In this document: positions 1 through 8,736 of the stretch, one piece after another
Layout: every line of letters begins with the position of its first letter
Numbering within the stretch: the stretch's first letter is position 1
Source: Pseudomonadota bacterium
Lineage (GTDB): Bacteria; Myxococcota_A; Polyangia; Polyangiales; Polyangiaceae
Direction: 5' to 3'
NCBI GenBank assembly: GCA_023431345.1
Contig: JAEYWK010000186.1
Coordinates: 1 to 64,000 of the forward strand
DNA length: 64,000 nt
Program-made: the position numbers and the translations under genes
Notes under the pieces: generated by a model
Seen by the model: only the letters and a program-made list of their open reading frames with translations
Told to the model about the DNA's origin: nothing
Database searches by the model: none

Positions 1-842
1 GGCAACGGCGGCGCGGGCTTGGGTGCCGCTGGTCTCGCGACCGGCGCGGTGGGCTTGGCTACCGGCGGCGCCGGCCTCGCCCCGAGCGGGGCGGGCTTTG
101 CAGCGGGAGGCTTCGCCGCGCGCTCGCCTGGATCCCAATCGCTCATGAAGTCCATGTCGAGATCGAGTGACTCGAACTTCGGCGCGGCCGGCTTCGGTGC
201 GGCAGCGATCGCAGGCGCGGCGAGAGGCTTGGCGGCGATGGGAGCGGCGCCTGCAGGGGCGGGCGCGATGGCAGCCGCAGGGCTCGCGAGGGCAGGCGCC
301 TCTGGCGACCGGCCTGGCATGGCAGGACGGCGCGGGGGCAGCGGCGGAGCTCCGGGCGGGCGTGCTCCAGGTAGCGGCGCCACCGGCTCGGGCGCAGCTG
401 CGACGGCGCTCGGCGCGCTCGCGGCGGCGGCCTCGTGCGTGTCGGCGCCGGGCGGCTGACTCGGAGCCGCGGCTGCGGGGGGCTGGCTCGCCTGACGACC
501 GAGGCGCTTGCGCGCGGCGATGGTGAGCAGCTGATTCGGGTTCTGTTTTTGCGCCCGCAGCAGGTGCCGCTTGTACGTTCCGTTCTCGATCTCGCGGCAA
601 ATGCGCTGCCAATACTGCTGGAACGTGTTGTAGCGCTGGATAATCGTCTGCAGCTTGAAGCGCTTGGCGGTGTTCCTGATCTTCTCGCGGCGCAGCACGT
701 AGATGCGGCGGTCGACGTCTTTGCGGGCGATGGCGGGCTCGATCTTCTCGAGACCCATGAAGTACTGCTCGTAGAGCGCGCGCAGGCGCTCGAGCCGGGT
801 CTCCAGCTCCTCCAGCGCTACGTCCAGCTCGGCCGCCTCCAC
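1..842 (-). CDS. MXAN_5187-type coiled-coil protein (3' part outside window)
   Basis: The frame is open from a GTG at 842 down to base 1, so the C-terminus is missing. The first ~90 residues are charged and helical, with the motifs YEQYFMGLEKIEP, RKDVDRRIYVLRREKIRNT and RYNTFQQYWQRICREIENGTY. I recognise these from the MXAN_5187 C-terminal domain family of Myxococcota, whose function is unknown to me. After that comes a long Ala/Pro-rich linker with a small acidic island (LDLDMDFMSDWDPGE). The GTG start is backed by an AAGGGAG ribosome site at 850-856. The gene starts 12 bases after the stop of the lipoprotein gene at 855-1619, so the two are probably co-transcribed. The plus-strand frames over this region are low-complexity shadows. 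Confidence 0.8.
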   Translation of the reverse strand, partial: MEAAELDVALEELETRLERLRALYEQYFMGLEKIEPAIARKDVDRRIYVLRREKIRNTAKRFKLQTIIQRYNTFQQYWQRICREIENGTYKRHLLRAQKQNPNQLLTIAARKRLGRQASQPPAAAAPSQPPGADTHEAAAASAPSAVAAAPEPVAPLPGARPPGAPPLPPRRPAMPGRSPEAPALASPAAAIAPAPAGAAPIAAKPLAAPAIAAAPKPAAPKFESLDLDMDFMSDWDPGERAAKPPAAKPAPLGARPAPPVAKPTAPVARPAAPKPAPPL

Positions 843-854
843 CTCTGGCTCCCT

Positions 855-1619
855 TCAGCTCGGCAAAGGCTCGACGACCAGATGGTCGAAGCAGACGGAG
901 GTTTCCCAGTTGTTGAACGCGAAGTGGTCGTGGCCTCCACCCGCGAGCGGCAACGGATCGGTGAAGCTCAGCATCTCCACGTCGTCGACCCAGAAGCGTA
1001 CCGTGCGACCATCGGTGCGTTCCAGCTTCAAGCGATAGCGCTTACCGGAAACGACGGGCTGCTGGCGTGGGTCATCGCTACCCGGCTCGATCACTACCTC
1101 GGGGCGGTCGGGCGCGTGCTCGTCGAGCCGGGCCAAGACGTGGAAGCGGTTCTTCCAACCGCCGAAGATGGCGAGGTAGCTCGTGGCGTCGGTGTAGGAG
1201 ACCCGCGTCGCGGCCGACTGGCCGTCGCCCCACGCCTCGAGCTTGATGTCGCCCGCGTCGCTCTTGGTCTCGGCTTCGAGCTGGATGCGCGCGTTGACCG
1301 GCAGCCGATGACGGAGCCAAAGCGGGTGATTGCGCGCGCCCTTCACGCACAGGCGCCCCTGCTCGATGCGGTAGGCCGCCGAAGTAGCGAAGTAGTCGTC
1401 GCCGATTTCACTGCGGTCGAACTCGTCTTTGAAGGTCGCTGAAAGCAGCGGCAAGACGGGCAAGCTCGTCGGCTCGTCGCCCGCGAGGCTCAGCGCGCCG
1501 CGCTCGAGCGGGCGACGCGATGGCGCAGCGCCGGGCGGGCCTTGGCGCTCGCCGGGCGGGCGCTCTGCAGGCACGCAAGCGCTCAGGGCGAGCAGGGCGA
1601 GGGCTGCGCGGCGAGTCAC
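855..1619 (-). CDS. Lipoprotein with a concanavalin-like beta-sandwich domain
   Basis: A 254-residue product if it starts at the GTG at 1619, which gives a short lipoprotein signal peptide (TRRAALALLALSAC, with lipobox LSAC). An upstream in-frame ATG at 1724 would bury the signal, so I reject it. Residues ~65-254 contain FKDEFDRSEIGDDYF, then alternating beta strands, and end with FAFNNWETSVCFDHLVVEPL. This pattern resembles LamG/DUF1080-like jelly-roll domains used for binding glycans or other surface ligands. No catalytic residues are evident. It is the first gene of a two-gene unit with the MXAN_5187-type gene. The ligand is unknown. Confidence 0.75.
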   Translation of the reverse strand: MTRRAALALLALSACVPAERPPGERQGPPGAAPSRRPLERGALSLAGDEPTSLPVLPLLSATFKDEFDRSEIGDDYFATSAAYRIEQGRLCVKGARNHPLWLRHRLPVNARIQLEAETKSDAGDIKLEAWGDGQSAATRVSYTDATSYLAIFGGWKNRFHVLARLDEHAPDRPEVVIEPGSDDPRQQPVVSGKRYRLKLERTDGRTVRFWVDDVEMLSFTDPLPLAGGGHDHFAFNNWETSVCFDHLVVEPLPS

Positions 1620-1729
1620 GGGAGCGCACAGCCTAGCACGCAGCCATGCAGCCCGAGCCTCGCGGCGCCCAGGCTGAGCGGGCAGGCCGCCGCGAGATAG
1701 GACCAGGGGATCAGTGCTATCCATGTGGC

Positions 1730-2134
1730 GTGTCCGAGCACTCCCCGACGCATCCGGTGAAGAGCCTCAGCGCCAAAGATGCCGCGCTCGTCGAGCGGCT
1801 GCGCAAGATTTGCCTCGCCTTGCCCGAGGCGAGCGAGAAAATGTCGCACGGCGAGCCGACGTGGTTCGCGGGCAAGGGCAAGGTGTTCGCGATGCTCGAC
1901 AATCACCATCACGGCGCACCGCACTTGGGGGTGTGGCTGCCGCAGCCGCGTGGCGTGCAAGAGCAGCTGATCGCGGACGAACCCGCGCGCTTCTTCAGGC
2001 CGCCCTACGTGGGACCGAAGGGCTGGGTCGGCGTCGTTCTCGACAGCAAGCCGGACTGGAAGCGCGTCGCGCAGCTGGTGCGCGGCTCCTACGCGTTCGT
2101 GGCTACGGCCAAGCTCCGTAAGCTGCTCGGCTGA
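1730..2134 (+). CDS. MmcQ/YjbR family protein
   Basis: About 134 residues. Family features visible are LRKICLALPEASEKMSHGEPTWF near the N-terminus, GKVFAML in the middle, and a C-terminal YVGPKGWVGVVLD segment followed by VRGSYAFVATAKLRKLL. The MmcQ/YjbR (CyaY-like) fold is often annotated as DNA-binding, but its biochemical role is not settled. The GTG at 1730 gives a product of normal family length. An in-frame ATG at 1646 would add 28 residues that do not look conserved. The stop abuts the stop of the convergent dehydrogenase gene. Confidence 0.8.
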   Translation: MSEHSPTHPVKSLSAKDAALVERLRKICLALPEASEKMSHGEPTWFAGKGKVFAMLDNHHHGAPHLGVWLPQPRGVQEQLIADEPARFFRPPYVGPKGWVGVVLDSKPDWKRVAQLVRGSYAFVATAKLRKLLG

Positions 2135-3010
2135 TCAAGCCGTCCATTTCCCGATCGCGGTGAGATCGAGCTCACTGCCGCCCGCCTCGATCAGCCGCGT
2201 GAGCTTGGCCCGAACCTGCTCCGCCACCGGCAGCGGCGCCTCGACGCTCTTCGCGGCCGCGAGCGCGAGGTCCAAGTCCTTTCGAGCGAGCGGGAGCGTG
2301 AACGCGGCCGGCCCCTCGAAGCTCTGCGCGACCAGCATTCGACCGTAGTTTGCGTACAGCGGCGCGGTGAACACGCTGCTCGTGAGCGCGTGCAGCAGCG
2401 CCGCCGGATCGAGCTGCTTGGCTTGGGCGACGTTCAGCGCCTCCGCCAGCAGCTCGACCGACGAGATGAGCATGAAGTTGCCGAGGATCTTGCTGAGGTG
2501 AGCGGCGGCCGGATCTTTGCCGAGCGGAAGCACCTTCTGGCTGAGGCACGCGAACAGAGCCTCGCACGTCGTCAGTGCTCGCTCGTCGCCGGCAGCGAGC
2601 ACGAACAACTTGCCGGCGGCGGCGGCGTCGGGACGGCCGAACACGGGCGCTCCCACGAAATGGACGCCGCGGCGGGCGTGCGCCTGCGTGAGCTCCGTCG
2701 CGAGCGCGTGGCTGATGGTGCTCATCGACACGTGAATCGCCCCCGCTTTCAGGCCTTGGAGCGCGCCGCCCATCTCGAGCACGTCGCGGAGCGCTTGGTC
2801 GTCGGCGAGCATGGTGACGAGCACGTCGCAAGCTGCCACTTCCGCGGGCGTATCCGCCCAGCGCGCGCCGAGGTCGAGCAAGCCTTGCGCCTTGTTGCGT
2901 GAGCGGTTCCAGAGCGTGAGCCGGTGTCCCGCTTCGAGCACGCGAGGCGCCATCGCGCTGCCCATGTTGCCGAGACCGATCCAGCCGACGTCCAAGCGTT
3001 GCGCGGTCAT
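2135..3010 (-). CDS. NAD(P)-dependent beta-hydroxyacid dehydrogenase (3-hydroxyisobutyrate dehydrogenase family)
   Basis: The 291-residue protein opens with the Rossmann motif VGWIGLGNMGSAMAPRVLEAGH (residues ~7-28) followed by LWNRS, typical of the 6-phosphogluconate/3-hydroxyisobutyrate dehydrogenase superfamily. The substrate-binding stretch has VGAPVFGRPDAAAAGKL, where most relatives read APVSGG or APVxGR. The catalytic-lysine helix reads HLSKILGNFML. The C-terminal all-alpha dimerisation domain ends with LDLTAIGKW. The ATG at 3010 was chosen because the motif starts eight residues later; the longer upstream frame is Arg-rich noise. Members reduce or oxidise short hydroxyacids such as 3-hydroxyisobutyrate, tartronate semialdehyde or succinic semialdehyde; the substrate here cannot be read. 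Confidence 0.85.
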   Translation of the reverse strand: MTAQRLDVGWIGLGNMGSAMAPRVLEAGHRLTLWNRSRNKAQGLLDLGARWADTPAEVAACDVLVTMLADDQALRDVLEMGGALQGLKAGAIHVSMSTISHALATELTQAHARRGVHFVGAPVFGRPDAAAAGKLFVLAAGDERALTTCEALFACLSQKVLPLGKDPAAAHLSKILGNFMLISSVELLAEALNVAQAKQLDPAALLHALTSSVFTAPLYANYGRMLVAQSFEGPAAFTLPLARKDLDLALAAAKSVEAPLPVAEQVRAKLTRLIEAGGSELDLTAIGKWTA

Positions 3011-3155
3011 ATCGCTCGATCTAGCAGGAGCGGCGCGAGCGCGGATAGCCAAGCCGTCGGCGGACGCTGCGGAGCGGCGCTGGCGCCTGCCCGCTGGCCG
3101 ATGAGCGCGCCGAGAAAGGACCTGACAAGGCGAGCTTCTGCGGTAGAGCGAGGTC

Positions 3156-4388
3156 ATGGGTGAGCTCTCGAGCGGCACTTTTCGGTCGCTTTCGGGCTTC
3201 AATTATCGACTGTGGGCGAGCGGCGCGCTCGTCTCCAACGTGGGCACCTGGATGCAGCGTACCGCCCAGGATTGGCTCGTCCTCACCGAGCTGACGCGTC
3301 ACAGCGCGACCGCGCTCGGCACCGTGATGGCGCTTCAGTTCGGGCCCGCCACGTTGCTCCTTCCGCTGACGGGCTACGCAGCGGATCGCTTCGACCGGCG
3401 CAAGATCTTGCTCACGACTCAGACCCTCATGGCGCTACTCGCGCTGGGCCTCGGGCTCTTGACGCTGATGGGCTGGGTGAAGCTGTGGCACGTGTACGGC
3501 TTCGCGCTCTTGCAAGGCTGTACGGCTGCGTTCGACGCGCCGGCGCGCCAGACGTTCGTCTCCGAGCTCGTCCCGGAGGCGCGGCTCTCGAACGCGGTGG
3601 CGCTCAATTCGAGCTCGTTCAGCGCCGCCCGCATGGTCGGACCAGCCGTGGCTGGGTTGCTCATCGGAAGCGTCGGCTCGGGATGGGTTTTCCTGATCAA
3701 CGCGGCTTCGTTCGTGGCCGTGATCGCCTCGCTGCTCTCGCTCCGCACGAGCGAGCTGCACCGGCGTGAGTCGGTGACGCAGGTGCCGCGGGGGCTTTCG
3801 CGAGGAGTCGCCTACGTGTGGCAGCGGCGTGAGCTGCGTGCCGTCATGCTGATGCTGTTCTTGATGGCGACGCTCGGCTTCAATTTGCCGATCTTCATCT
3901 CCACCATGTCGGTGCGGGCGTTCGGTCGAGGCCCGAGCGAGTACGGTTTGCTCTCGTCGATGCTCGCAGCCGGCGCCGTGATCGGCGCGCTGCTGTCGGC
4001 GCGGCGCTCGGCCCCGCGCGGGGTGCTGCTGGTGGTGGGGGCCGCGCTGTTCGGGAGCGGGCTCGCGCTCGCGATCGTCATGCCGAGCTTCTGGCTGTTC
4101 GGGCTGACGCTGACGGGCGTCGGCATCGCGGCCCAAACGTTCACGACCACCGCCAACGGCACCGTTCAGCTCGGCACCGAGCCGCACATGCGCGGGCGCG
4201 TGATGGCGATATTTCTGGCGATTCAGCTCGGCACCACGCTGATCGGCGCGCCGCTCGTGGGCCACATCGCCGATCGGCTCGGGCCGCGCTGGGCGCTGGG
4301 GGTCGGCGCGCTGGCAGGCCTATTGGCAGCGCTCGTGGGGCTCACGCAGCTCGAGCGGCGGGGCCCGAAGCCGACGCCGGCCGTCTAG
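3156..4388 (+). CDS. MFS transporter, EntS/MFS_3 type exporter
   Basis: A 410-residue protein with about 12 hydrophobic segments. The N-terminal FNYRLWASGALVSNVGTWMQ and QDWLVL are hallmark sequences of the MFS_3/EntS branch, and the loop 2-3 signature appears as GYAADRFDRRKILL. Relatives export siderophores such as enterobactin, or drugs. The substrate here is unknown and no siderophore synthesis genes are visible nearby, although a Ton system starts 0.6 kb downstream. It is transcribed divergently from the dehydrogenase gene, with 145 bases between starts. The Arg-rich antisense frame at 3435-4265 is a shadow. Confidence 0.85.
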   Translation: MGELSSGTFRSLSGFNYRLWASGALVSNVGTWMQRTAQDWLVLTELTRHSATALGTVMALQFGPATLLLPLTGYAADRFDRRKILLTTQTLMALLALGLGLLTLMGWVKLWHVYGFALLQGCTAAFDAPARQTFVSELVPEARLSNAVALNSSSFSAARMVGPAVAGLLIGSVGSGWVFLINAASFVAVIASLLSLRTSELHRRESVTQVPRGLSRGVAYVWQRRELRAVMLMLFLMATLGFNLPIFISTMSVRAFGRGPSEYGLLSSMLAAGAVIGALLSARRSAPRGVLLVVGAALFGSGLALAIVMPSFWLFGLTLTGVGIAAQTFTTTANGTVQLGTEPHMRGRVMAIFLAIQLGTTLIGAPLVGHIADRLGPRWALGVGALAGLLAALVGLTQLERRGPKPTPAV

Positions 4389-4419
4389 CCGCGGCGCCCG
4401 CCCGGCGATAGGAGGAGGC

Positions 4420-4776
4420 ATGGCGGGCTCGCGTCCGATTCTTCGAGGCGACATCTACTGGGTGACGGAGCCCGACTCGACGCTTTCGCACCCTCACCTG
4501 GTGCTGCAAGAAGACGTGCTGAATCAGTCGCGCGTGCACAGCGTCGTGGTTTGCGCGTTGACCTCGAACCTTTCGCGGGCACGCGAGCCGGGGAACGTGC
4601 TGCTCGAGATCGGTGAGGGCGAGCTGCCGCGGCAGAGCGTGCTCGTGGTGTCACAGGTGTCGGCGATCGACAAAGCGCGGCTCCGCGCGTACGTCGGCTC
4701 GCTCTCGAGCGCCCGGGTCGAGCAGGTCTTCGATGGTCTGCGCTTTCAGCAAGCCGCCTTCTTCGGCGGTCGCTGA
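4420..4776 (+). CDS. PemK/MazF-like protein without a visible antitoxin
   Basis: The 118-residue protein has the MazF/PemK fold pattern: RGDIYWV at the N-terminus, LVLQEDVLNQS, VVVCALTSN, and PRQSVLVVSQVSAIDKARL. In Bacillus MazF the catalytic pair is Arg25 and Thr48. Here Thr48 (ALTSN) is kept, but the Arg position in RPVVIIQND is occupied by His24 (SHPHLVLQED). I recall a bacterial PemK subgroup with this HPxxVxQ form, so it may be a lineage feature rather than decay. A strong AGGAGGAGG ribosome site lies at 4410-4418. The upstream gene (31 bases away) is an exporter and the next gene is a receptor, so no cognate antitoxin is adjacent. Confidence 0.8.
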   Translation: MAGSRPILRGDIYWVTEPDSTLSHPHLVLQEDVLNQSRVHSVVVCALTSNLSRAREPGNVLLEIGEGELPRQSVLVVSQVSAIDKARLRAYVGSLSSARVEQVFDGLRFQQAAFFGGR

Positions 4777-4997
4777 GCCGTCCGCTCCCGCCAGTCGCCG
4801 AGCGGCCTCCCCCCGCCGGCCGAGGCGCTCCGAAAAAAGTCGGCGGCCGTTGAACGCTTCGCGCGAGCTGGGGCACGGACGGCTCGAAGCGTCGGTTCTC
4901 GGCGCTCGCTAACCTGGTTCGCGTCATGCCGTGCGCTCGCGTGCACGCAGCGCGCGCGACCCCGCTGCACCCGGTCGTCTCGCCGGGCAGGAGCATC

Positions 4998-7217
4998 GTG
5001 CGAAAACCGTCCTATCTCAGTAGTTTGTCGCTGGCCTGCGCCGCGCTCACCTTCGCGTCGAGGCTGGCGGCGCAGTCCGACGAGCCGAGGCCGGCCGAGC
5101 CCGACGAGAGCGCCCCCGTCGAAGCCGAAGCGAGCGCTCCCGCCGAGCCGCCACCGGCTCCGGCCGAGCCGCCGTCGAGCTCGCCGCCCCCCGAGCCCCC
5201 TGCCGCCGCGACGCCGACCGAGCCGGCCGCTCACGAGCCTGCGGCCGCGGCGACGCCCGCGCTCCCGCCCGAGGCGAGCGTCGACGCAGACGATGAGCTC
5301 GAGTTCGAGGGCACGGCCGAGGTCGAAGCTCCGCCACGCGAAGTGACCAAACGCAGCGTCGATGGCAATGTGGTGCGGCGCGTTCCCGGCACGCGCGGCG
5401 ACGCCCTGCGCGCCATCGAAATCATGCCTGGCGTCTCGCGCACCTCGATGGGCCAAGGCGATCCGATCTTGCGCGGCGCGGCCGCGGGCGAGAGCCAAGT
5501 CTTCCTCGACGGCATCCCGGTGCCGTTCATGTTCCACTTCGGCGGCCTGACCAGCTTCATGAGCTCGCGCTTGGTCGAAAAGGTCGACGTGTACCCGAGC
5601 AATTTCTCGGCTCGCTACGGCCGCGCGGTGGGCGGGGTGATCGACATCACCGCGCGCGATCCGGCGGCCGATCGCCTGCACGCCGCGCTCGACATCAATT
5701 TGATCGACAGCTCCGCGTTCGTGGAGGCGCCCGTCACGAACGACTTCGGCTTTGCGGCGGCGGTCCGGCGCAGCAACATCGACTTCGTCTTCGAGAATTT
5801 CGTGCCCGACGACACGTACAACGTCGTCGCCGCGCCGACTTACTTCGATTACCAGGCCTTGGCCGCCTACCGCCTCAGCTCGGCTACGAAGCTGCGTCTG
5901 CTCGGCTACGGTAGCCGCGACGCGCTGGAGCTGTTCTTCTCCGACGCCAACGACGAGGATCCGGGCCTCGCCGGCGCGCTCAAGGGCAGAATCGAGTTTC
6001 ATCGGCTGGGCCTCGAGCTGAGCCATCACGACACGCGCGGCGTGTCGGCGTCCGCGAACGTCACGGCGGGGCGCATCACGCTGCTGCAACGCATCGGCGA
6101 GGCCGAGCAGCGCTTCGACGCCACCGAGCTGTACGGGCGCGCCGAAGCCAGCTTCGAGCTCCACCCGTCGCTGCGGCTCACGGCGGGCGGCGACTTCTTC
6201 GGCTGGTTCTTGGCGGGCAGGTATCATGGCCCCCAACCAGGCTCGAACGAAGGCGATCCGACCGGCGGCGACCCGCTCGCCGCGCAGCGCGCGATCACGG
6301 TCGAGGACGACTCTGTCGTCGTGCCGCAGCCGGCCGTCTTCCTCGAGCTCGGCTTTCGCCCCGTGCCGCAGCTGCTGCTCTCGCCGGGCGTGCGCCTCGA
6401 CTACTACGGAGAGATCAAGGACGTCAGCGTCGACCCCCGCGTCGCCGCCCGCTACGAGCTGTCCGCGTCGACCGCCTTCAAAGGCGGAGTCGGCTACTAC
6501 AGCCAGCCGCCGCAGAGCTGGCAGTCGCTCCCGACTATCGGTAACCCCAAGCTCGGGCATTTTCGCGCGCTGCAGACCAGCGCCGGGCTGGAGCAGAAGC
6601 TGGGCGAAAGCGCCAAGCTCAGCGTAGAGGGCTTCTTCAAGCGCGTCGACGACATCGTCGTCGGCACCGAGAACCGCGAAGCTCCGCAGTTCGTCAACGC
6701 AGGCGAAGGCCGCATCTACGGCGCGGAGCTGTCGGGCGAGGCGCGCTGGCGCTCGGAGGGCTTCGCTTACTTGGGCTACACGCTCTCGCGCAGCGAGCGC
6801 CGCCGCGAGGCACAGAGCGCTTGGCGGCTGTTCGACAGCGATCAAACGCACGTGCTCACGTTGGCCGCGAGCCAAGGCCTCGGCCGCGGCTGGGACGTCG
6901 GGCTGCGTTTCCGCGTCGTGAGCGGTAACCCCACGACCCCCATCACGGGCGCCACCTACGACGCGCGCACGGGCGTGTACTTGCCGAGCTACGGCGCCAT
7001 CAACAGCGAGCGCAACCCCACCTTCCACCAGCTGGACGCGCGCGTCGAGAAGGAGTGGCGCGTGGGGCCGGCGAAGGTGGCCGTCTACCTCGACGTGCAG
7101 AACGTGTACGTCGCCGAGAACGCCGAAGGTTACCGCTACAGCTTCGACTACTCGAAGAAAGAGGCGGTGACAGGGGTGCAACTGTTTCCGAATTTGGGAC
7201 TGCGAGGTGAGCTGTGA
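4998..7217 (+). CDS. TonB-dependent outer-membrane receptor
   Basis: A 739-residue protein. It has a signal peptide (ending ASRLAAQ), then ~90 residues rich in Pro, Ala and Glu (a probable flexible periplasmic linker), then the plug domain: VVRRVPGTRGDALRAIEIMPGV, GESQVFLDGIPVPFMFHFGG and ARYGRAVGGVIDI. A ~550-residue beta-barrel follows. The plug pattern matches a receptor family common in Myxococcota. The GTG at 4998 is preceded by GGCAGGAG at 4986-4993; an upstream ATG at 4926 lacks such a site. It is the first gene of a six-gene Ton operon, and its stop overlaps the next start (GTGA). There is no STN signalling domain. The ligand is unknown. Confidence 0.92.
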   Translation: MRKPSYLSSLSLACAALTFASRLAAQSDEPRPAEPDESAPVEAEASAPAEPPPAPAEPPSSSPPPEPPAAATPTEPAAHEPAAAATPALPPEASVDADDELEFEGTAEVEAPPREVTKRSVDGNVVRRVPGTRGDALRAIEIMPGVSRTSMGQGDPILRGAAAGESQVFLDGIPVPFMFHFGGLTSFMSSRLVEKVDVYPSNFSARYGRAVGGVIDITARDPAADRLHAALDINLIDSSAFVEAPVTNDFGFAAAVRRSNIDFVFENFVPDDTYNVVAAPTYFDYQALAAYRLSSATKLRLLGYGSRDALELFFSDANDEDPGLAGALKGRIEFHRLGLELSHHDTRGVSASANVTAGRITLLQRIGEAEQRFDATELYGRAEASFELHPSLRLTAGGDFFGWFLAGRYHGPQPGSNEGDPTGGDPLAAQRAITVEDDSVVVPQPAVFLELGFRPVPQLLLSPGVRLDYYGEIKDVSVDPRVAARYELSASTAFKGGVGYYSQPPQSWQSLPTIGNPKLGHFRALQTSAGLEQKLGESAKLSVEGFFKRVDDIVVGTENREAPQFVNAGEGRIYGAELSGEARWRSEGFAYLGYTLSRSERRREAQSAWRLFDSDQTHVLTLAASQGLGRGWDVGLRFRVVSGNPTTPITGATYDARTGVYLPSYGAINSERNPTFHQLDARVEKEWRVGPAKVAVYLDVQNVYVAENAEGYRYSFDYSKKEAVTGVQLFPNLGLRGEL

Positions 7218-8089
7218 AAGCGACTTACGGAATGCTGCTCGGTTTGCTGCTGCTCGGCTGCGACGACCCGTTGAAGTCGGTCGAGCTGGTGCGCGAGCCG
7301 CGCGTGCTCGGCGCGCGCGTGGAGGTCGAAGGTGACGCCGGTCGCGCCGCGCCCGCGCCCGGTGAGACCGCGACGGTCAGCTTCCTGCTCGCCGCCCCCG
7401 CGCTCGATACGCCGCTCGGCTTCGCGCTGGCGGCGTGCCCTGCCGAGCCGCGTCGAGGTGGGCGCTCGGGCTGCGCGGGCGAGCCCTTCGCGCAGGTGCT
7501 CGAAGCCAGCGGCGAGCTCGCGAGCCTCCAGTTCACGGTACCGGATTCACTCGACCCCGCCGGGCGCGTGCTGGTGCTCGGAATCGTCTGCCCCGAGGGC
7601 GCCCCCAGCGCCGACGGTCTGAGCTGCGACGGCCCGGATCCCGGCACGCCCGTGACGCTCGAGCTGGAGCTCGCGCGTGACGACGACGCCAATCAAAACC
7701 CCGAGCTCGAGCCGGAGACCATCGCGTTCGACGGCGAGCCGTGGCCGCACGTGGCCGCCATCGACGGTGACTGCAGGGGCCTCGGCCTGCCCGAGGTGGA
7801 GGCCGGCTCGACGCACCGCTTGGACGTCGCGCTCAGCGAGGCGGATCGCGATCCGTTGCTCCGCGCGTCGCGCCTCGACCCGGCTCGCGAATCCCTGCAG
7901 CTCTCGCGCTTCGCCACCGACGGCGACCTGTCGCGCGCGTTCGAGAGCATCGCCTGGGACAGCCGCGAGCTCCTGCGAAGCGTGACCTGGAAGGCGCCGA
8001 GTCGCTCTGGCTTCGTGAGGTTCTGGCTGATTTTGCGCGATTTTCGCGGTGGCGGCGCCTTCGCGGAGCGCTCCGTCTGCGTGCGCTGA
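7214..8089 (+). CDS. Lipoprotein of the Ton operon, function unknown
   Basis: A 291-residue product with a clean lipoprotein signal (GMLLGLLLLGC, Cys about residue 16) followed by beta-rich sequence with several Cys residues. I recognise no domain. The start GTG overlaps the receptor stop by four bases, so translation is probably coupled. Its fixed place between receptor and ExbB suggests a surface or periplasmic accessory for ligand capture, by analogy with receptor-partner lipoproteins in SusD-like or HmuY-like systems, though it does not resemble either in sequence. That role is inference from position only. Confidence 0.8.
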   Translation: MKATYGMLLGLLLLGCDDPLKSVELVREPRVLGARVEVEGDAGRAAPAPGETATVSFLLAAPALDTPLGFALAACPAEPRRGGRSGCAGEPFAQVLEASGELASLQFTVPDSLDPAGRVLVLGIVCPEGAPSADGLSCDGPDPGTPVTLELELARDDDANQNPELEPETIAFDGEPWPHVAAIDGDCRGLGLPEVEAGSTHRLDVALSEADRDPLLRASRLDPARESLQLSRFATDGDLSRAFESIAWDSRELLRSVTWKAPSRSGFVRFWLILRDFRGGGAFAERSVCVR

Positions 8090-8115
8090 CACCCAAGAAA
8101 GCAGGAAATAGCAAC

Positions 8116-8733
8116 ATGGATATCATCGAACGAATGCTCGCCATCTCGCACTACGGCTCACGCTGGGTGCTGTGGCTCTTGATCGTCCTGTCGATCGCGG
8201 CGCTGGCGGTGGTGATCGAACGAGCGGTGCTCTTCGTCTCCTCGCGCGACGACACGACGCGGCTGCGGACGGAGCTGCGTCGCCTGCTGCGCGACAACGA
8301 TCTGGAGCTGGCGCGGCGGCGGCTCGAAGAGTCGCCCAGCTTCGAGGCGCGCGTGGCGGCCGCGGGCCTTTCGGCCGACGGCGTCGCCTCCGCCGAAGAG
8401 CGCATGCAAGGCGAGAGCGAGCTGTGCCGGCTCAGCATGGAAAAGAACCTGGCCCTGCTCGGCACGCTGGGCAACAACGCGCCATTCATCGGCCTGCTCG
8501 GCACCGTGATCGGCATCGTGCGCTCGTTCCGCGCCTTGCAGAGCTCGAGCGGGCAGGTGTCGGCGACGTTGATGGCGGAGATTGGTGAGGCGCTCGTGGC
8601 GACCGCCATCGGCCTCTTGGTGGCGCTGCCGGCGGTGGCCGCCTTCAACCTGTTTCAGCGCGTGATCCGGGCGCGCATGGGGCGCGCGCTGGTGCTCTCC
8701 CACGAAGTCCTGGCGTTCATGAAAGCGACCTGA
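8116..8733 (+). CDS. exbB: ExbB/TolQ/MotA-family proton channel subunit
   Basis: The 205-residue protein has three membrane segments: residues ~17-37, then ~115-140 containing LGNNAPFIGLLGTVIGIV, and ~150-180 containing IGEALVATAIGLLVALPAVAAFNLF. The second and third carry the conserved MotA/TolQ/ExbB signature (GTVxGI and ALxxTAxGLxVAIPA). It forms the pentameric channel that uses proton flow to energise TonB. An AGGA ribosome site lies ten bases before the ATG. It sits 26 bases after the lipoprotein gene and 3 bases before exbD. Confidence 0.92.
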   Translation: MDIIERMLAISHYGSRWVLWLLIVLSIAALAVVIERAVLFVSSRDDTTRLRTELRRLLRDNDLELARRRLEESPSFEARVAAAGLSADGVASAEERMQGESELCRLSMEKNLALLGTLGNNAPFIGLLGTVIGIVRSFRALQSSSGQVSATLMAEIGEALVATAIGLLVALPAVAAFNLFQRVIRARMGRALVLSHEVLAFMKAT

Positions 8734-8736
8734 GCG

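Noticed and set aside
19..459. A Gly/Ala-rich plus-strand frame resembling a PE-PGRS-like protein.
   Set aside because: It is the complement of the Ala/Pro linker of the minus-strand MXAN_5187-type gene.
435..1442. A 335-residue plus-strand frame at the start of the window.
   Set aside because: It is antisense to the MXAN_5187-type and lipoprotein genes, both of which have recognisable family motifs and good starts.
4746..7181. An 811-residue open frame on the minus strand over the Ton receptor gene.
   Set aside because: It is an Arg/Val/His-rich shadow with no recognisable motif. The opposite strand encodes a clear receptor with a good start site. Such frames are frequent at this GC content.
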